NCBI GenBank assembly: GCA_002340305.1
Contig: DDLU01000235.1
Span: forward strand, 1 to 36,767
Source of the DNA: Desulfovibrio sp. UBA2564
Lineage (GTDB): Bacteria > Desulfobacterota > Desulfovibrionia > Desulfovibrionales > Desulfovibrionaceae
Reading direction: 5' to 3'
Length of the DNA stretch: 36,767 nucleotides
Positions within the stretch are counted from its first letter, which is position 1. Each line of letters starts with the position of its first letter. Shown here one piece after another: positions 8,057 through 15,296 of this stretch. The notes under the pieces were generated by a model, which was given only the letters and a program-made list of their open reading frames with translations, was not told the DNA's origin and did no database searches. Made by a program: the position numbers and the translations under genes.

Positions 8057-9127
8057 TTAAATAAAATTTACATGATCGCCGGGATTTTTAAGTTCCCAGA
8101 GATAGGAATTTATCTTGTCCATGCGGCAATTCACACGGCAGGTGGAAGGATCAAGTTTAGAATTACACCACTTAAGGGACTGCATACGTTTTTCTCCGGC
8201 CCAAAGTTCCTCGAAATTCAACTCGGTGAGATTACCGTAATGAAAGTGCTCGTCACCGATATAAATTCCGCATCCCCAGATATTCATATCAACATCCATG
8301 TAAGACCAGAAGGGCAGGGCATAACACTTTTCGTAGCCGCGTTCATGTTCCTGCAAACGGTCCATGGTTTTTTCACGGAAAATTACGTTAAATGAGGACG
8401 AAGAAATCTCACGCAACTCTTTTCCTAATTCCTTAAACTCTTCGTAAGTGAGGCCGTCAAATTCTTTAGTGATTCCTTGCGGATGCTGGGAATAGGGCTT
8501 GATGACCATGTAATCAAGGCCCATATCGCGGCAGCGCAGGGCTAAGTCTTTCATCTCCCCTGCATTTTCAGGCAGCAGCAGACTTTGCAGGCCGAGGGTG
8601 CACTCGGAGTAGCTTTCCTTACGCATGGTTACAGCGTCTTCAAGGTTCTGCATAACTTTATAAAAATCACCTTGGGGGCCACGATGCACGGAGTCGTATG
8701 AACCGGGGGTTGTACCGTTACAGCTGACCTTGATCCATGAAAGTCGGTCCAGCATGGGGCGCAGTCTGTCTGCTTGCATGATCGCCCCGTTGGTGGTGAT
8801 GCCTACATCAATCCCGGCATCAAGGGTGGCGAGACAGATTTCAGTGAAATTTTTGTTCATGAACGGTTCGCCCTCGCCGGAAAACATAATGCTTTTTACT
8901 CCGCCGACGGCAATGCCGGGGATGCGCCGGCGATAGATTTCAAGGTCAAGATATTTGGGAGCGTAATTCATGAAGTCGTAGCCGCAGAAACGGCAGCGGT
9001 GGTTACAGGCTCCGCTGGGGCTTACTTCCATGAAGATGGGACCTATGTTCTCGCCATTCAACCATTTGGCAACCCTGTTCGGATGTAGGTGCAGCTTGTG
9101 GGAGTCAATACGTAAATTGTCACTCAT
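8057..9127 (-). CDS. Radical SAM/SPASM enzyme (second copy)
   Basis: This 356-residue protein has the radical SAM motif C41-x3-C45-x2-C48 (GACNHRCRFCGY) and a SAM-contacting GEGEP at about residue 105. Its C-terminal cysteines (EKCYALPFW, WGCGIYIG, WCNSKLD, CRVNCRMD) are typical of SPASM auxiliary clusters. It has the same length and layout as the enzyme at 1621-2688 but is clearly diverged. An AAGGA ribosome site lies 6 nt before its ATG and the GmhA-like gene is 9 nt upstream. Its substrate is likely a phosphorylated or nucleotide-linked sugar (inference). Confidence 0.88.
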   Translation of the reverse strand: MSDNLRIDSHKLHLHPNRVAKWLNGENIGPIFMEVSPSGACNHRCRFCGYDFMNYAPKYLDLEIYRRRIPGIAVGGVKSIMFSGEGEPFMNKNFTEICLATLDAGIDVGITTNGAIMQADRLRPMLDRLSWIKVSCNGTTPGSYDSVHRGPQGDFYKVMQNLEDAVTMRKESYSECTLGLQSLLLPENAGEMKDLALRCRDMGLDYMVIKPYSQHPQGITKEFDGLTYEEFKELGKELREISSSSFNVIFREKTMDRLQEHERGYEKCYALPFWSYMDVDMNIWGCGIYIGDEHFHYGNLTELNFEELWAGEKRMQSLKWCNSKLDPSTCRVNCRMDKINSYLWELKNPGDHVNFI

Positions 9128-9136
9128 GAAGATTCC

Positions 9137-9793
9137 TTACGGAGTGGGAATGGAAACTGAATCCATCCAGTAATGGAGGATGCAGGAATGCCCGGTTTCT
9201 GCCATGCCGTATGTCTCGGCTGGCAGCCAGAAATTGATATCGCCGATAGCGCGCAGATTGTTCTGTGGAGACATGGCACTCAGTGTGATCACAGAGGCCC
9301 CTGTGTCTGCTGCAAAGCGGCAGGCATTGAGTACGTTTGGGGAGTTTCCGGAACTGCTGATGGCTACCAGCATATCATTTTTAGTCAGCCTACGTTTGAG
9401 CGGTTCCACAAAGACCTGATCGTAAGAGATGTCGTTGGCAAGGGCGGTAATAAGTGCCAGATCGGTAAAAACCTGCGTATGCACGTAGGCATTTTTTGCA
9501 AGGTCTGCAGAAAAGTGGCTGGCCATGGATGCACTGGCTCCGTTGCCGATGAGGTAGATTATTTTGCCCTGATCACGGAGTTCTTCGGTCATGCCTTTCC
9601 AGACGGAAAAAGCCTGATCACAACCTTCCGGGCAACATCCGGGAGTATTATTGGCTCCGCTTACCTCAATGGAACTGAGGCAATTCTGTAATCTTTGCGT
9701 ATGGTTATTCCACAAAATATCTGTCCGCTGCTTAAATGTTTTTAGTCGCTGTCCAGAGCTGGGGAATTGTCTGATTGTGAAATCCCCGGACAT
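9137..9793 (-). CDS. SIS-domain isomerase, GmhA-like
   Basis: This protein of about 218 residues has a phosphosugar isomerase (SIS) domain. It shows a glycine-rich phosphate loop (GNGASASMASHFSADL) and the second active-site loop (ISSSGNSPNV), both as in sedoheptulose-7-phosphate isomerase GmhA. The start is placed at the ATG at 9793, because AGGAG lies exactly five nt upstream; an upstream in-frame codon at 9811 has no such site. The gene overlaps the preceding gene by 62 nt. GmhA turns the transketolase product sedoheptulose-7-phosphate into heptose-7-phosphate. The nearby split transketolase and HldE-like fusion make such a role likely, though a different long-chain sugar is possible. Confidence 0.83.
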   Translation of the reverse strand: MSGDFTIRQFPSSGQRLKTFKQRTDILWNNHTQRLQNCLSSIEVSGANNTPGCCPEGCDQAFSVWKGMTEELRDQGKIIYLIGNGASASMASHFSADLAKNAYVHTQVFTDLALITALANDISYDQVFVEPLKRRLTKNDMLVAISSSGNSPNVLNACRFAADTGASVITLSAMSPQNNLRAIGDINFWLPAETYGMAETGHSCILHYWMDSVSIPTP

Positions 9794-10682
9794 AAAAACT
9801 CCTGCCCCCATCCGCCACAGTGCGTACCAGCATGGTTTTCCAAGGCCGGAAATAATATTGAGCGTCGCTCTTGGGAGCTTCGCTGTTTACCTGTTCGGGC
9901 AGATCATGCAAATCGCATACTAAGGTTGTGAAATTGCTGATCGGGGTTGCTGACGCATTGCGGACCATGGCTAATGCCTTGAGGTAGATTTCAGGTGCCA
10001 TAATGGCACTGCCGAAGTTCATAACTACCCCGTGTTCGAGGTTTTCCAGTTGACCGGCAAATATCAGGAAATCACGATAGCTGGCTTCACCGATAGCTGC
10101 GCCGTCGCAATTGGGATGCTCGTGGGTTATATCATAACCGATCCCGGCATGGACAGTCACCGGGATACCCAGTTCATATGACTTGGCAAAGAGGCTGATT
10201 TCCGCATGCGGCAGTTTGTTTTCAGAAATGTATTTGCCAACAGCTTCGCCGAATCCCAGCCTTTGTACATTGCCTTTGGAGACGATCTCATTGAGCTGCC
10301 CGGTTTCCTGCCAGAGTCCGAACTGACCACTCGAAATATAGGTGGCTACGCATTCCGTGGTCTGACCGAGTAGAGCGAATTCAAAATCATGAATGGCGCA
10401 GGCTCCGTTCACCGCAATGCTGCTGATCAGCCCTTGATCCATAAGTTCGAAAAGGTAACGCTGCATACCGGAGCGGATTACATGAGCTCCGATCATGAGA
10501 ACTCTCGCACTGCCCCTGCCTCGCGCCGCAGCAAGCTCTTTGGCTATGGCTGCAATCGAAGGGTGCACTTCCGCGCTTGCCTCGGGTGTTTCGATCAATC
10601 CGGTATCAATCAGGCTTTTGCGTTTAGCAAGGGGCTGTACTTTAAGCCTGTTGCGGTCAAATTGGTGGTATTTGCTGCTCAT
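9732..10682 (-). CDS. Deoxyhypusine-synthase-like protein of unknown role
   Basis: This 316-residue protein has a segment reading LMIGAHVIRSGMQRYLFELM and then INGACAIHDFE-type residues (actual SIAVNGACAIHDFE). By eye it follows the pattern of the deoxyhypusine synthase NAD-binding core (strand, SGL helix, then a Gly-rich strand ending in acidic residues). A second block (VMNFGSAIMAPE) resembles the later dinucleotide-binding part. True deoxyhypusine synthase modifies eIF5A in eukaryotes and archaea and would have no reason to sit here. The gene lies between the HldE-like fusion (1 nt upstream) and the GmhA-like gene (overlapping), so a step on a long-chain sugar phosphate is a reasonable guess. 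The fold assignment is from memory and is uncertain. Confidence 0.7.
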   Translation of the reverse strand: MSSKYHQFDRNRLKVQPLAKRKSLIDTGLIETPEASAEVHPSIAAIAKELAAARGRGSARVLMIGAHVIRSGMQRYLFELMDQGLISSIAVNGACAIHDFEFALLGQTTECVATYISSGQFGLWQETGQLNEIVSKGNVQRLGFGEAVGKYISENKLPHAEISLFAKSYELGIPVTVHAGIGYDITHEHPNCDGAAIGEASYRDFLIFAGQLENLEHGVVMNFGSAIMAPEIYLKALAMVRNASATPISNFTTLVCDLHDLPEQVNSEAPKSDAQYYFRPWKTMLVRTVADGGRSFYVRGFHNQTIPQLWTATKNI

Positions 10683-10683
10683 T

Positions 10684-12213
10684 TTATTTCATGGTCGCGG
10701 TTATGTATTTGCGCATGGACTGCTTGTCGATGGCCCGGTCATTACCCATAATCTGTACTGCTAGTGACCCGGCAATATTTCCCAGAAAACCGACCAGTTC
10801 TTCGTGCAGGCCCATGCATGCCGCCATAGAGGAAATAGAAAGGAGCGCATCCCCGGCTCCCACACGGTCAACAACATTAGACTGGAAAGATGGAATGCGC
10901 ACAAATTCGCTGGCTGGGTTGTAGAGCGAGCACCCCCGGCTGCCTTGAGTTACCAGACAAATTTTAGTTTTCAAGCGATCGCCGGTTTCAATCAGTAAGG
11001 GACGCAGTTCATTAATCTGGTCGCGGGTTTCAAGGCGCAGTTCATGTTCAGCCAGCGAGAAAAAGTCCATGCGAGGGTACTTGCCGATGGTATTGAAACC
11101 TCGGTTTCCGGCGTTGGCTTGGGTGTTCACCGCGAGATATGGGGCTTTTTCCACCAGTAAATCAACTACCGCCGGACTGATCAAGCCATGCCCGAAGTCG
11201 GCAGTGAGCACGAGATCGTAACCTGAAATGATTTCTTCCAATCCGGTGCAGATTTCCTGCTCAACGCTTTCCGGCAAAGGACTGTCATCCATGACATAGA
11301 TTTCCATGACTTTGTTCAGGGAATAGCTGTCAATGAATCTGCGCTTAAGAGTCGTCGGCCCGTTTGGACGGGTGAAAAAGTGTGTCTCAACTTTGGCATT
11401 AAGCTTCTCGCGGATGAAGTCTTCGTGCCGCTCTTTTTCGCCGAGCATGGTCATAAGGGTTACTTCTCCGGCAAAGTCGGCTACGTGGTTGGCTACCGCC
11501 AGTGCGCCCCCGGCATAAAGCTCACAGGATTGGTATTTAAGTGCGAGGATTGGGTCTTTGGAAGATTTACCAAGCGTGGAAGTTATTTGGTATTCATCAA
11601 GAATGGTATCGCCGATAACCAGCACCTTGAGATCCTGCATACGTTCCAGATGATCAAGCACGTCATCAAGCCGATAACGTTTACGGAACATTTTCAGGTA
11701 TTCGTCCAGTTCTTCACTGTTGCGGTTCAGGTAACGGTTGATCAGATTGGAAGAGCTGTAAACAATGTCCGAGGTGAAAACCAGTTCGGCCCCGATTTCG
11801 CGGACTACATCTGCTTCCTTACCGATTTTGCCCAGCGGGTCGTTGTCGATATTTTTGAACTCATCGCCTTTCGCGTATACATGGGGGCGGATTGCGCGTA
11901 GCGTCTCCTCGGCAGTGGGCCATTCATTAATGGCAACGTAATCAGTCTCACCAAGAGAGGCGAGGGCTTCGGCACGCAGTATTTCGGTAAAGGCCGGGCG
12001 GTCCGGTCCTTTGTCTACGTAATGGTCCGGGGTCAGGGTGACGATCAGCACATCGCCGTGCTCTTTGGCCTGATTGAAATAGCGGATGTGCCCAATGTGC
12101 AGCAGGTCGAAGACACCATGGCAAAGCACGATACGTTTGCCGTTTGCGCGCAGCTCTTCAGAGATTTCAGCGAGCTCGGAAATAGTTTTAATTTTATTGT
12201 CCACACTGGCCAT
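10684..12213 (-). CDS. Fused nucleotidyltransferase and PfkB kinase (HldE-like, reversed domain order)
   Basis: This 509-residue protein has two domains. Residues about 25-160 form a cytidylyltransferase-type domain with the HxGH motif (CHGVFDLLHIGH, H39/H42). Residues about 195-505 form a PfkB/ribokinase domain with the C-terminal GAGDA anion hole and catalytic Asp (D455). Canonical HldE, which makes ADP-heptose from heptose-7-phosphate, has the kinase first and the nucleotidyltransferase second, so the order here is inverted. It abuts the NeuB-like gene directly and the deoxyhypusine-synthase-like gene by 1 nt. It probably phosphorylates and then activates a heptose-like sugar phosphate; sugar and nucleotide specificity cannot be read. 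Confidence 0.88.
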   Translation of the reverse strand: MASVDNKIKTISELAEISEELRANGKRIVLCHGVFDLLHIGHIRYFNQAKEHGDVLIVTLTPDHYVDKGPDRPAFTEILRAEALASLGETDYVAINEWPTAEETLRAIRPHVYAKGDEFKNIDNDPLGKIGKEADVVREIGAELVFTSDIVYSSSNLINRYLNRNSEELDEYLKMFRKRYRLDDVLDHLERMQDLKVLVIGDTILDEYQITSTLGKSSKDPILALKYQSCELYAGGALAVANHVADFAGEVTLMTMLGEKERHEDFIREKLNAKVETHFFTRPNGPTTLKRRFIDSYSLNKVMEIYVMDDSPLPESVEQEICTGLEEIISGYDLVLTADFGHGLISPAVVDLLVEKAPYLAVNTQANAGNRGFNTIGKYPRMDFFSLAEHELRLETRDQINELRPLLIETGDRLKTKICLVTQGSRGCSLYNPASEFVRIPSFQSNVVDRVGAGDALLSISSMAACMGLHEELVGFLGNIAGSLAVQIMGNDRAIDKQSMRKYITATMK

Positions 12214-13080
12214 TTATTCTGCTTTCCATGTCTTTCTTATTGATTTTAAGGGGCGGAGACCATCAGTCGGATCAGCTCGCCAATCCCGGTCGGAAAGTTC
12301 AGCTTCAACAGGTTTCTTGATTCCGTCGCCGTCAGCAGTAAATCCTTTGCGGATGTTCTTGATTACTTTTTCCATTTGATCCGGTAGCCAGCAATGTCCA
12401 AATTTGTATTCTGCTCCAGCTTCATCAAGATCAAGATGAAATTCTATCATCTCAGCGTCATATTTATGGATTGCACGGTGGATGACAGCTTCACTCTTTG
12501 TATGGTCAGACCAACCAATTTTGCAATTGAACTTCTTTTTCAAAGTTTGCATGGAAGCTAAATTAGCTTGTTCAACAGGAGCGGGATAGCCAGATACACA
12601 ATGTAGAAGTGTCAGGTCAATACACCCCGCAGAGCGAAGAGTTTCCACTGCTGTGCTGATTTCATCCATTGTCGCCATCCCTGTGGAAAGAACCACAGGC
12701 TTGCCGCTGGCAGCACATCTTTCAAGCAAGTCAGTCCAGAGCAGTTCGTAGGAGGCTATTTTGAAAAAATCCACATGCGGCGTCAGAACATCAACCGCAC
12801 CAAGATAGAAGGGAGTGCAAGAAAAGAGAATTCCTTGTTCCCGGCAACGTTCTGCTATTTGTGGGATGAAAGATTCCGGTAACTCCCATTCTTCGCGGTC
12901 CCGATGTGCGGCGCTTTGGGTCAGAATTTCCGGTGCAAACAAGTCATCAATTTTGAATAATTGAAATTTTACTGCCCCGCAGCCAATGCGAGAGGCCGTG
13001 TCTATAAATTGGAAGCACCGTTCAAGCTCACAGGCGTGGTTGCTGGAGACTTCTGCTATGAAGAGGTGGGATATTGGCAT
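12214..13080 (-). CDS. NeuB-family sialic-acid-type synthase without SAF domain
   Basis: This 288-residue protein matches the catalytic barrel of N-acetylneuraminate synthase-type enzymes, which condense phosphoenolpyruvate with an aldose. Landmarks are AEVSSNHAC near the start, GAVKFQLFK, KIASYE, STGMATMDEI and SDHTKS. NeuB, PseI and LegI are about 340-350 residues because of a C-terminal SAF (antifreeze-like) domain that lids the active site. Here the protein stops soon after the barrel, so that lid is absent. It ends directly against the start of the HldE-like fusion. It may make a 3-deoxy-2-keto acid from an unusual aldose in this locus. Confidence 0.85.
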   Translation of the reverse strand: MPISHLFIAEVSSNHACELERCFQFIDTASRIGCGAVKFQLFKIDDLFAPEILTQSAAHRDREEWELPESFIPQIAERCREQGILFSCTPFYLGAVDVLTPHVDFFKIASYELLWTDLLERCAASGKPVVLSTGMATMDEISTAVETLRSAGCIDLTLLHCVSGYPAPVEQANLASMQTLKKKFNCKIGWSDHTKSEAVIHRAIHKYDAEMIEFHLDLDEAGAEYKFGHCWLPDQMEKVIKNIRKGFTADGDGIKKPVEAELSDRDWRADPTDGLRPLKSIRKTWKAE

Positions 13081-13113
13081 GCCTGCTATTGTTCAGTTAT
13101 TGCTGAGTTTATG

Positions 13114-13602
13114 TCAATTCGTTGGTTCAGGAAAAAGTTGTCGCTCCACTTCGAGACATATTGCATGGTAAATAGGCAGGTGCAGCTCTTGTATAATATA
13201 TGTTTCCTGTTCTGGGACGATGATGTTTACATCACATATTGTTGCCAGTTTACCGCCATCGCGCCCGGAAAGAAGTATAGTCTTTGCTCCTTTTTGCGGA
13301 TTGGCTGCCAGTGCTGCTTCAGCCTCACCCAGTGATTCCAGAGCGTTAAGCTCAGTTTTTGGTAGAGGCCTTTTGCGTGTAAATGATTTGATAAGTTCCC
13401 CGGCAATGTGCTCAGCATCAGCATCTGAACCACCATTGCAGCAGGTGAATATAGTTCCATTGTTTTTTGCATATTTGATGAGTCGTTCAGTTGCCAATCC
13501 TATTTGGGGGTTGAGATCAGTTAAAACGGGAAATCTTTTTATTAATTTTTGGATTTCGATCATGAGGATAAAATGTTCTTTATGAGTATAGGTGTGTTTC
13601 AT
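13114..13602 (-). CDS. Shortened GmhA-like SIS protein
   Basis: This 162-residue protein (149 if the second ATG at 13563 is used, which fits the family N-terminus better) begins like GmhA with CCNGGSDADAEHIAGEL. It ends like GmhA with LSGRDGGKLA, VPEQETYIIQE and a closing helix. The middle runs from LPKTELNALESL straight to AANPQKGAKTILLSGRDGG. This skips about 35 residues that in GmhA carry the second active-site loop (STSGNS). It is therefore either a regulatory SIS protein or a decayed isomerase. It is the first gene of this minus-strand block and borders the plus-strand island. Confidence 0.75.
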   Translation of the reverse strand: MKHTYTHKEHFILMIEIQKLIKRFPVLTDLNPQIGLATERLIKYAKNNGTIFTCCNGGSDADAEHIAGELIKSFTRKRPLPKTELNALESLGEAEAALAANPQKGAKTILLSGRDGGKLATICDVNIIVPEQETYIIQELHLPIYHAICLEVERQLFPEPTN

Positions 13603-13918
13603 TTGGCATTGAATTTGTTTTAGTAACCATTAAAATTATCATGCTTAAGTCCGGAATACTATGGATTTCAGTAAGGTTTTGGAATTTTGCGATGAATTTT
13701 CAAGATAAACTTTGAAGTATCAAAGAGAGTGAGGGAGATGGTTAAGTTCCTTAAAAGTTAATTATAATAGAGTTGCTGCCTGGTTATGTGCGCAACTGGG
13801 GAGGGTGCCTTGACGGTGGAATAAGGAACTGTCACTTTAAGAAAGATTAAACAATAAGATGGACTTCTAAGGTGGTGTTGGTGTTTTTAAATTCGTCTAT
13901 AGGTGAATTCCTTTTTGC
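13603..13918. other. 316-base AT-rich divergent intergenic region
   Basis: No coding sequence is convincing here. The region separates two divergent transcripts, so it must hold promoters both ways. A perfect TATAAT (13763-13768) on the plus strand is the clearest element. On the minus strand only AT-rich, poorly matching boxes are visible just upstream of 13602. No terminator or repeat was found. Confidence 0.6.
13742..13768 (+). promoter_or_regulatory. Candidate promoter of the plus-strand island
   Basis: A perfect -10 hexamer TATAAT lies at 13763-13768. The best -35-like box, TTAAGT (13742-13747), gives only a 15 nt spacer, so the -35 assignment is weak. The leader before the coding start would be about 150 nt. 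Confidence 0.35.
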
Positions 13919-14926
13919 ATGAGGTCTAGAGTGAAAAGTCAAATAAAACAAGATTTAGCAAATAGAAATGCGAGTCCTGATGTTTTGCTATGGGTTAACT
14001 GCAAGTCTCTCCCTGCAGCCAATCAATTAGTTTCTGCCCTTCAAGTATACTTACGCAATAATGGCTATTGTTCTTTTGTGTTTAAAGAGAATAAACCTTG
14101 GTCCTTATCTGAAAATTCTTTTTCAGATTATGTTCAGAATATTGTTGAGAATTTATATGGACCAGGTTTCGTTGCTGTTGCTTCTTCAACATCTGAATTA
14201 GGAAAAAAAAGGTCAAAAAAAGCTAGTTGCATTGAAATTGAGTTGTTGGAAGATGATGCTGGAGATAATACAGCCTCGAAAGATAAACAGTCTGATTATT
14301 TTTTAATATTTAATCTTTCGCAGATATCTGTTGATGAAATTCAAAATGCTATTGTAGATTTGCTCAAAGCAAAAGACCTGTTACCTTCCCCACTAGAGTC
14401 AGAAGTTACAAATACCATTCTGCGCACTTTGAAAGAAGATCTCGCAGGAGAAGTTAGAAAGAATAAAGTTCTGAGTCATCATTTTTTGAATACTGTAGGA
14501 GAAAAAGTAAAAATAATTGATGCTCTTACCAAGGAGAAAAAACAGTTTGTAGCTGAGGCTGAAGGCCATAGGAAGAGTTACGATGTTTTCGTTGATAATT
14601 TAAAACGGAACGAAAAAGATTTAATTGAACAAAGTAATTCCGCTGAGGCTATTGGAGATACATCACATTTTTTTGCCGGCAATAAAAGCTGGCGTGAGCA
14701 TTTTCAACTTGCAAAGGATCTTATCGCAAAAGGTAAGTATAACTTAGCCCAAAAGCAATTGGCTGCAGCCAGTGTGTTGAATCCTGATGAGCAGGATTTC
14801 AGTTTGTGGTATGAAGCTGCCAACGCCGAAAATTATCGTTGCTTTTCATCTCCTTATGCTGTCCGCATAAATCATGGTTTGCATTGTCAAACAATGAGCG
14901 CAAACGGTTTATTGAAGAAGGGTTAG
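13919..14926 (+). CDS. Degenerate APS-kinase-like protein with C-terminal helical region; probably frameshifted
   Basis: This is a 335-residue reading frame (331 if GTG at 13931 is used, which has GAGG six nt upstream). Residues about 20-165 follow the order of adenylylsulfate kinase: VLLWV strand, LVSALQVYLRNNGY helix, NSFSDYVQNIVENL, then IEIELLED and a closing SQISVDEIQNAIVDLL. The Walker A glycine-lysine loop is replaced by NCKSLPAAN, so ATP binding and catalysis should be lost. This homology is my reading and needs a profile search. A Lys/Glu-rich helical region follows, then a TPR-like hairpin (about 265-310). The end is probably false, because the next reading frame carries a plausible continuation. 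Low GC and opposite orientation set it apart from its neighbours. Confidence 0.6.
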   Translation: MRSRVKSQIKQDLANRNASPDVLLWVNCKSLPAANQLVSALQVYLRNNGYCSFVFKENKPWSLSENSFSDYVQNIVENLYGPGFVAVASSTSELGKKRSKKASCIEIELLEDDAGDNTASKDKQSDYFLIFNLSQISVDEIQNAIVDLLKAKDLLPSPLESEVTNTILRTLKEDLAGEVRKNKVLSHHFLNTVGEKVKIIDALTKEKKQFVAEAEGHRKSYDVFVDNLKRNEKDLIEQSNSAEAIGDTSHFFAGNKSWREHFQLAKDLIAKGKYNLAQKQLAAASVLNPDEQDFSLWYEAANAENYRCFSSPYAVRINHGLHCQTMSANGLLKKG

Positions 14927-15126
14927 GGGAGAAAGTGTTGCATAAGCTCATAATCCCAACTTGGGTCAGAACATATGATGTATGGCGAAATAATCGACAT
15001 GTTCAGCCTGTTAAAGAGTTATCAAAAGAGGAGCGGAAGGAATTTAGTACGATTGTGTCCAGTGATATAAAAAGGTTTGTAGAGCGTTTTGGTGACAGAT
15101 GCATTGACTGGGATTTAGATTTGTAG
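14839..15126 (+). pseudogene. Out-of-frame C-terminal continuation of the preceding gene
   Basis: This frame opens at about 14815 and runs to TAG 15124-15126. From about 14870 it has a protein-like composition (RKRFIEEGLGEK, PTWVRTYDVW, LSKEERKEF). The phase change matches a 1-nt loss or 2-nt gain relative to the preceding frame. The end, with a charged helix and then RFGDRCIDWDLDL, is reminiscent of the C-terminal tail of bacterial PAPS-dependent sulfotransferases; this is a weak impression. There is no ribosome site for an independent start (only TTG). The best reading is the 3' part of one broken gene spanning 13919-15126. Confidence 0.5.
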
Positions 15127-15154
15127 TGATTTTTAAGCAGAGTTATTTAATGAG

Positions 15155-15187
15155 GGCTATGATGGTGTCGCATTAGCCATTTTTGTC
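15155..15187 (+). terminator. Weak hairpin with T-rich tail
   Basis: GGCTA (15155-15159) pairs with TAGCC (15174-15178), followed by ATTTTTGTCTTTT. The stem is short, so it is a weak terminator at most after the broken gene. Confidence 0.3.
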
Positions 15188-15296
15188 TTTTTTATTCTAT
15201 TTTGTTCGGTTCTAAAAGGGAAATGGCGTATGCCTGTGTTGTCATGCATTTAGGTCGTATGACAAGTTATACTTAGTTTTAATTCTAGGAGAAATA

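Noticed and set aside
9794..9811. Longer start for the GmhA-like gene
   Set aside because: The ATG at 9793 has AGGAG five nt upstream, while the codon at 9811 has no ribosome site and extends further into the preceding gene.
14815..14926. Programmed -1 frameshift joining the two plus-strand frames
   Set aside because: No X-XXY-YYZ slippery heptamer in the right phase is seen in the overlap, so a simple indel is the better explanation.
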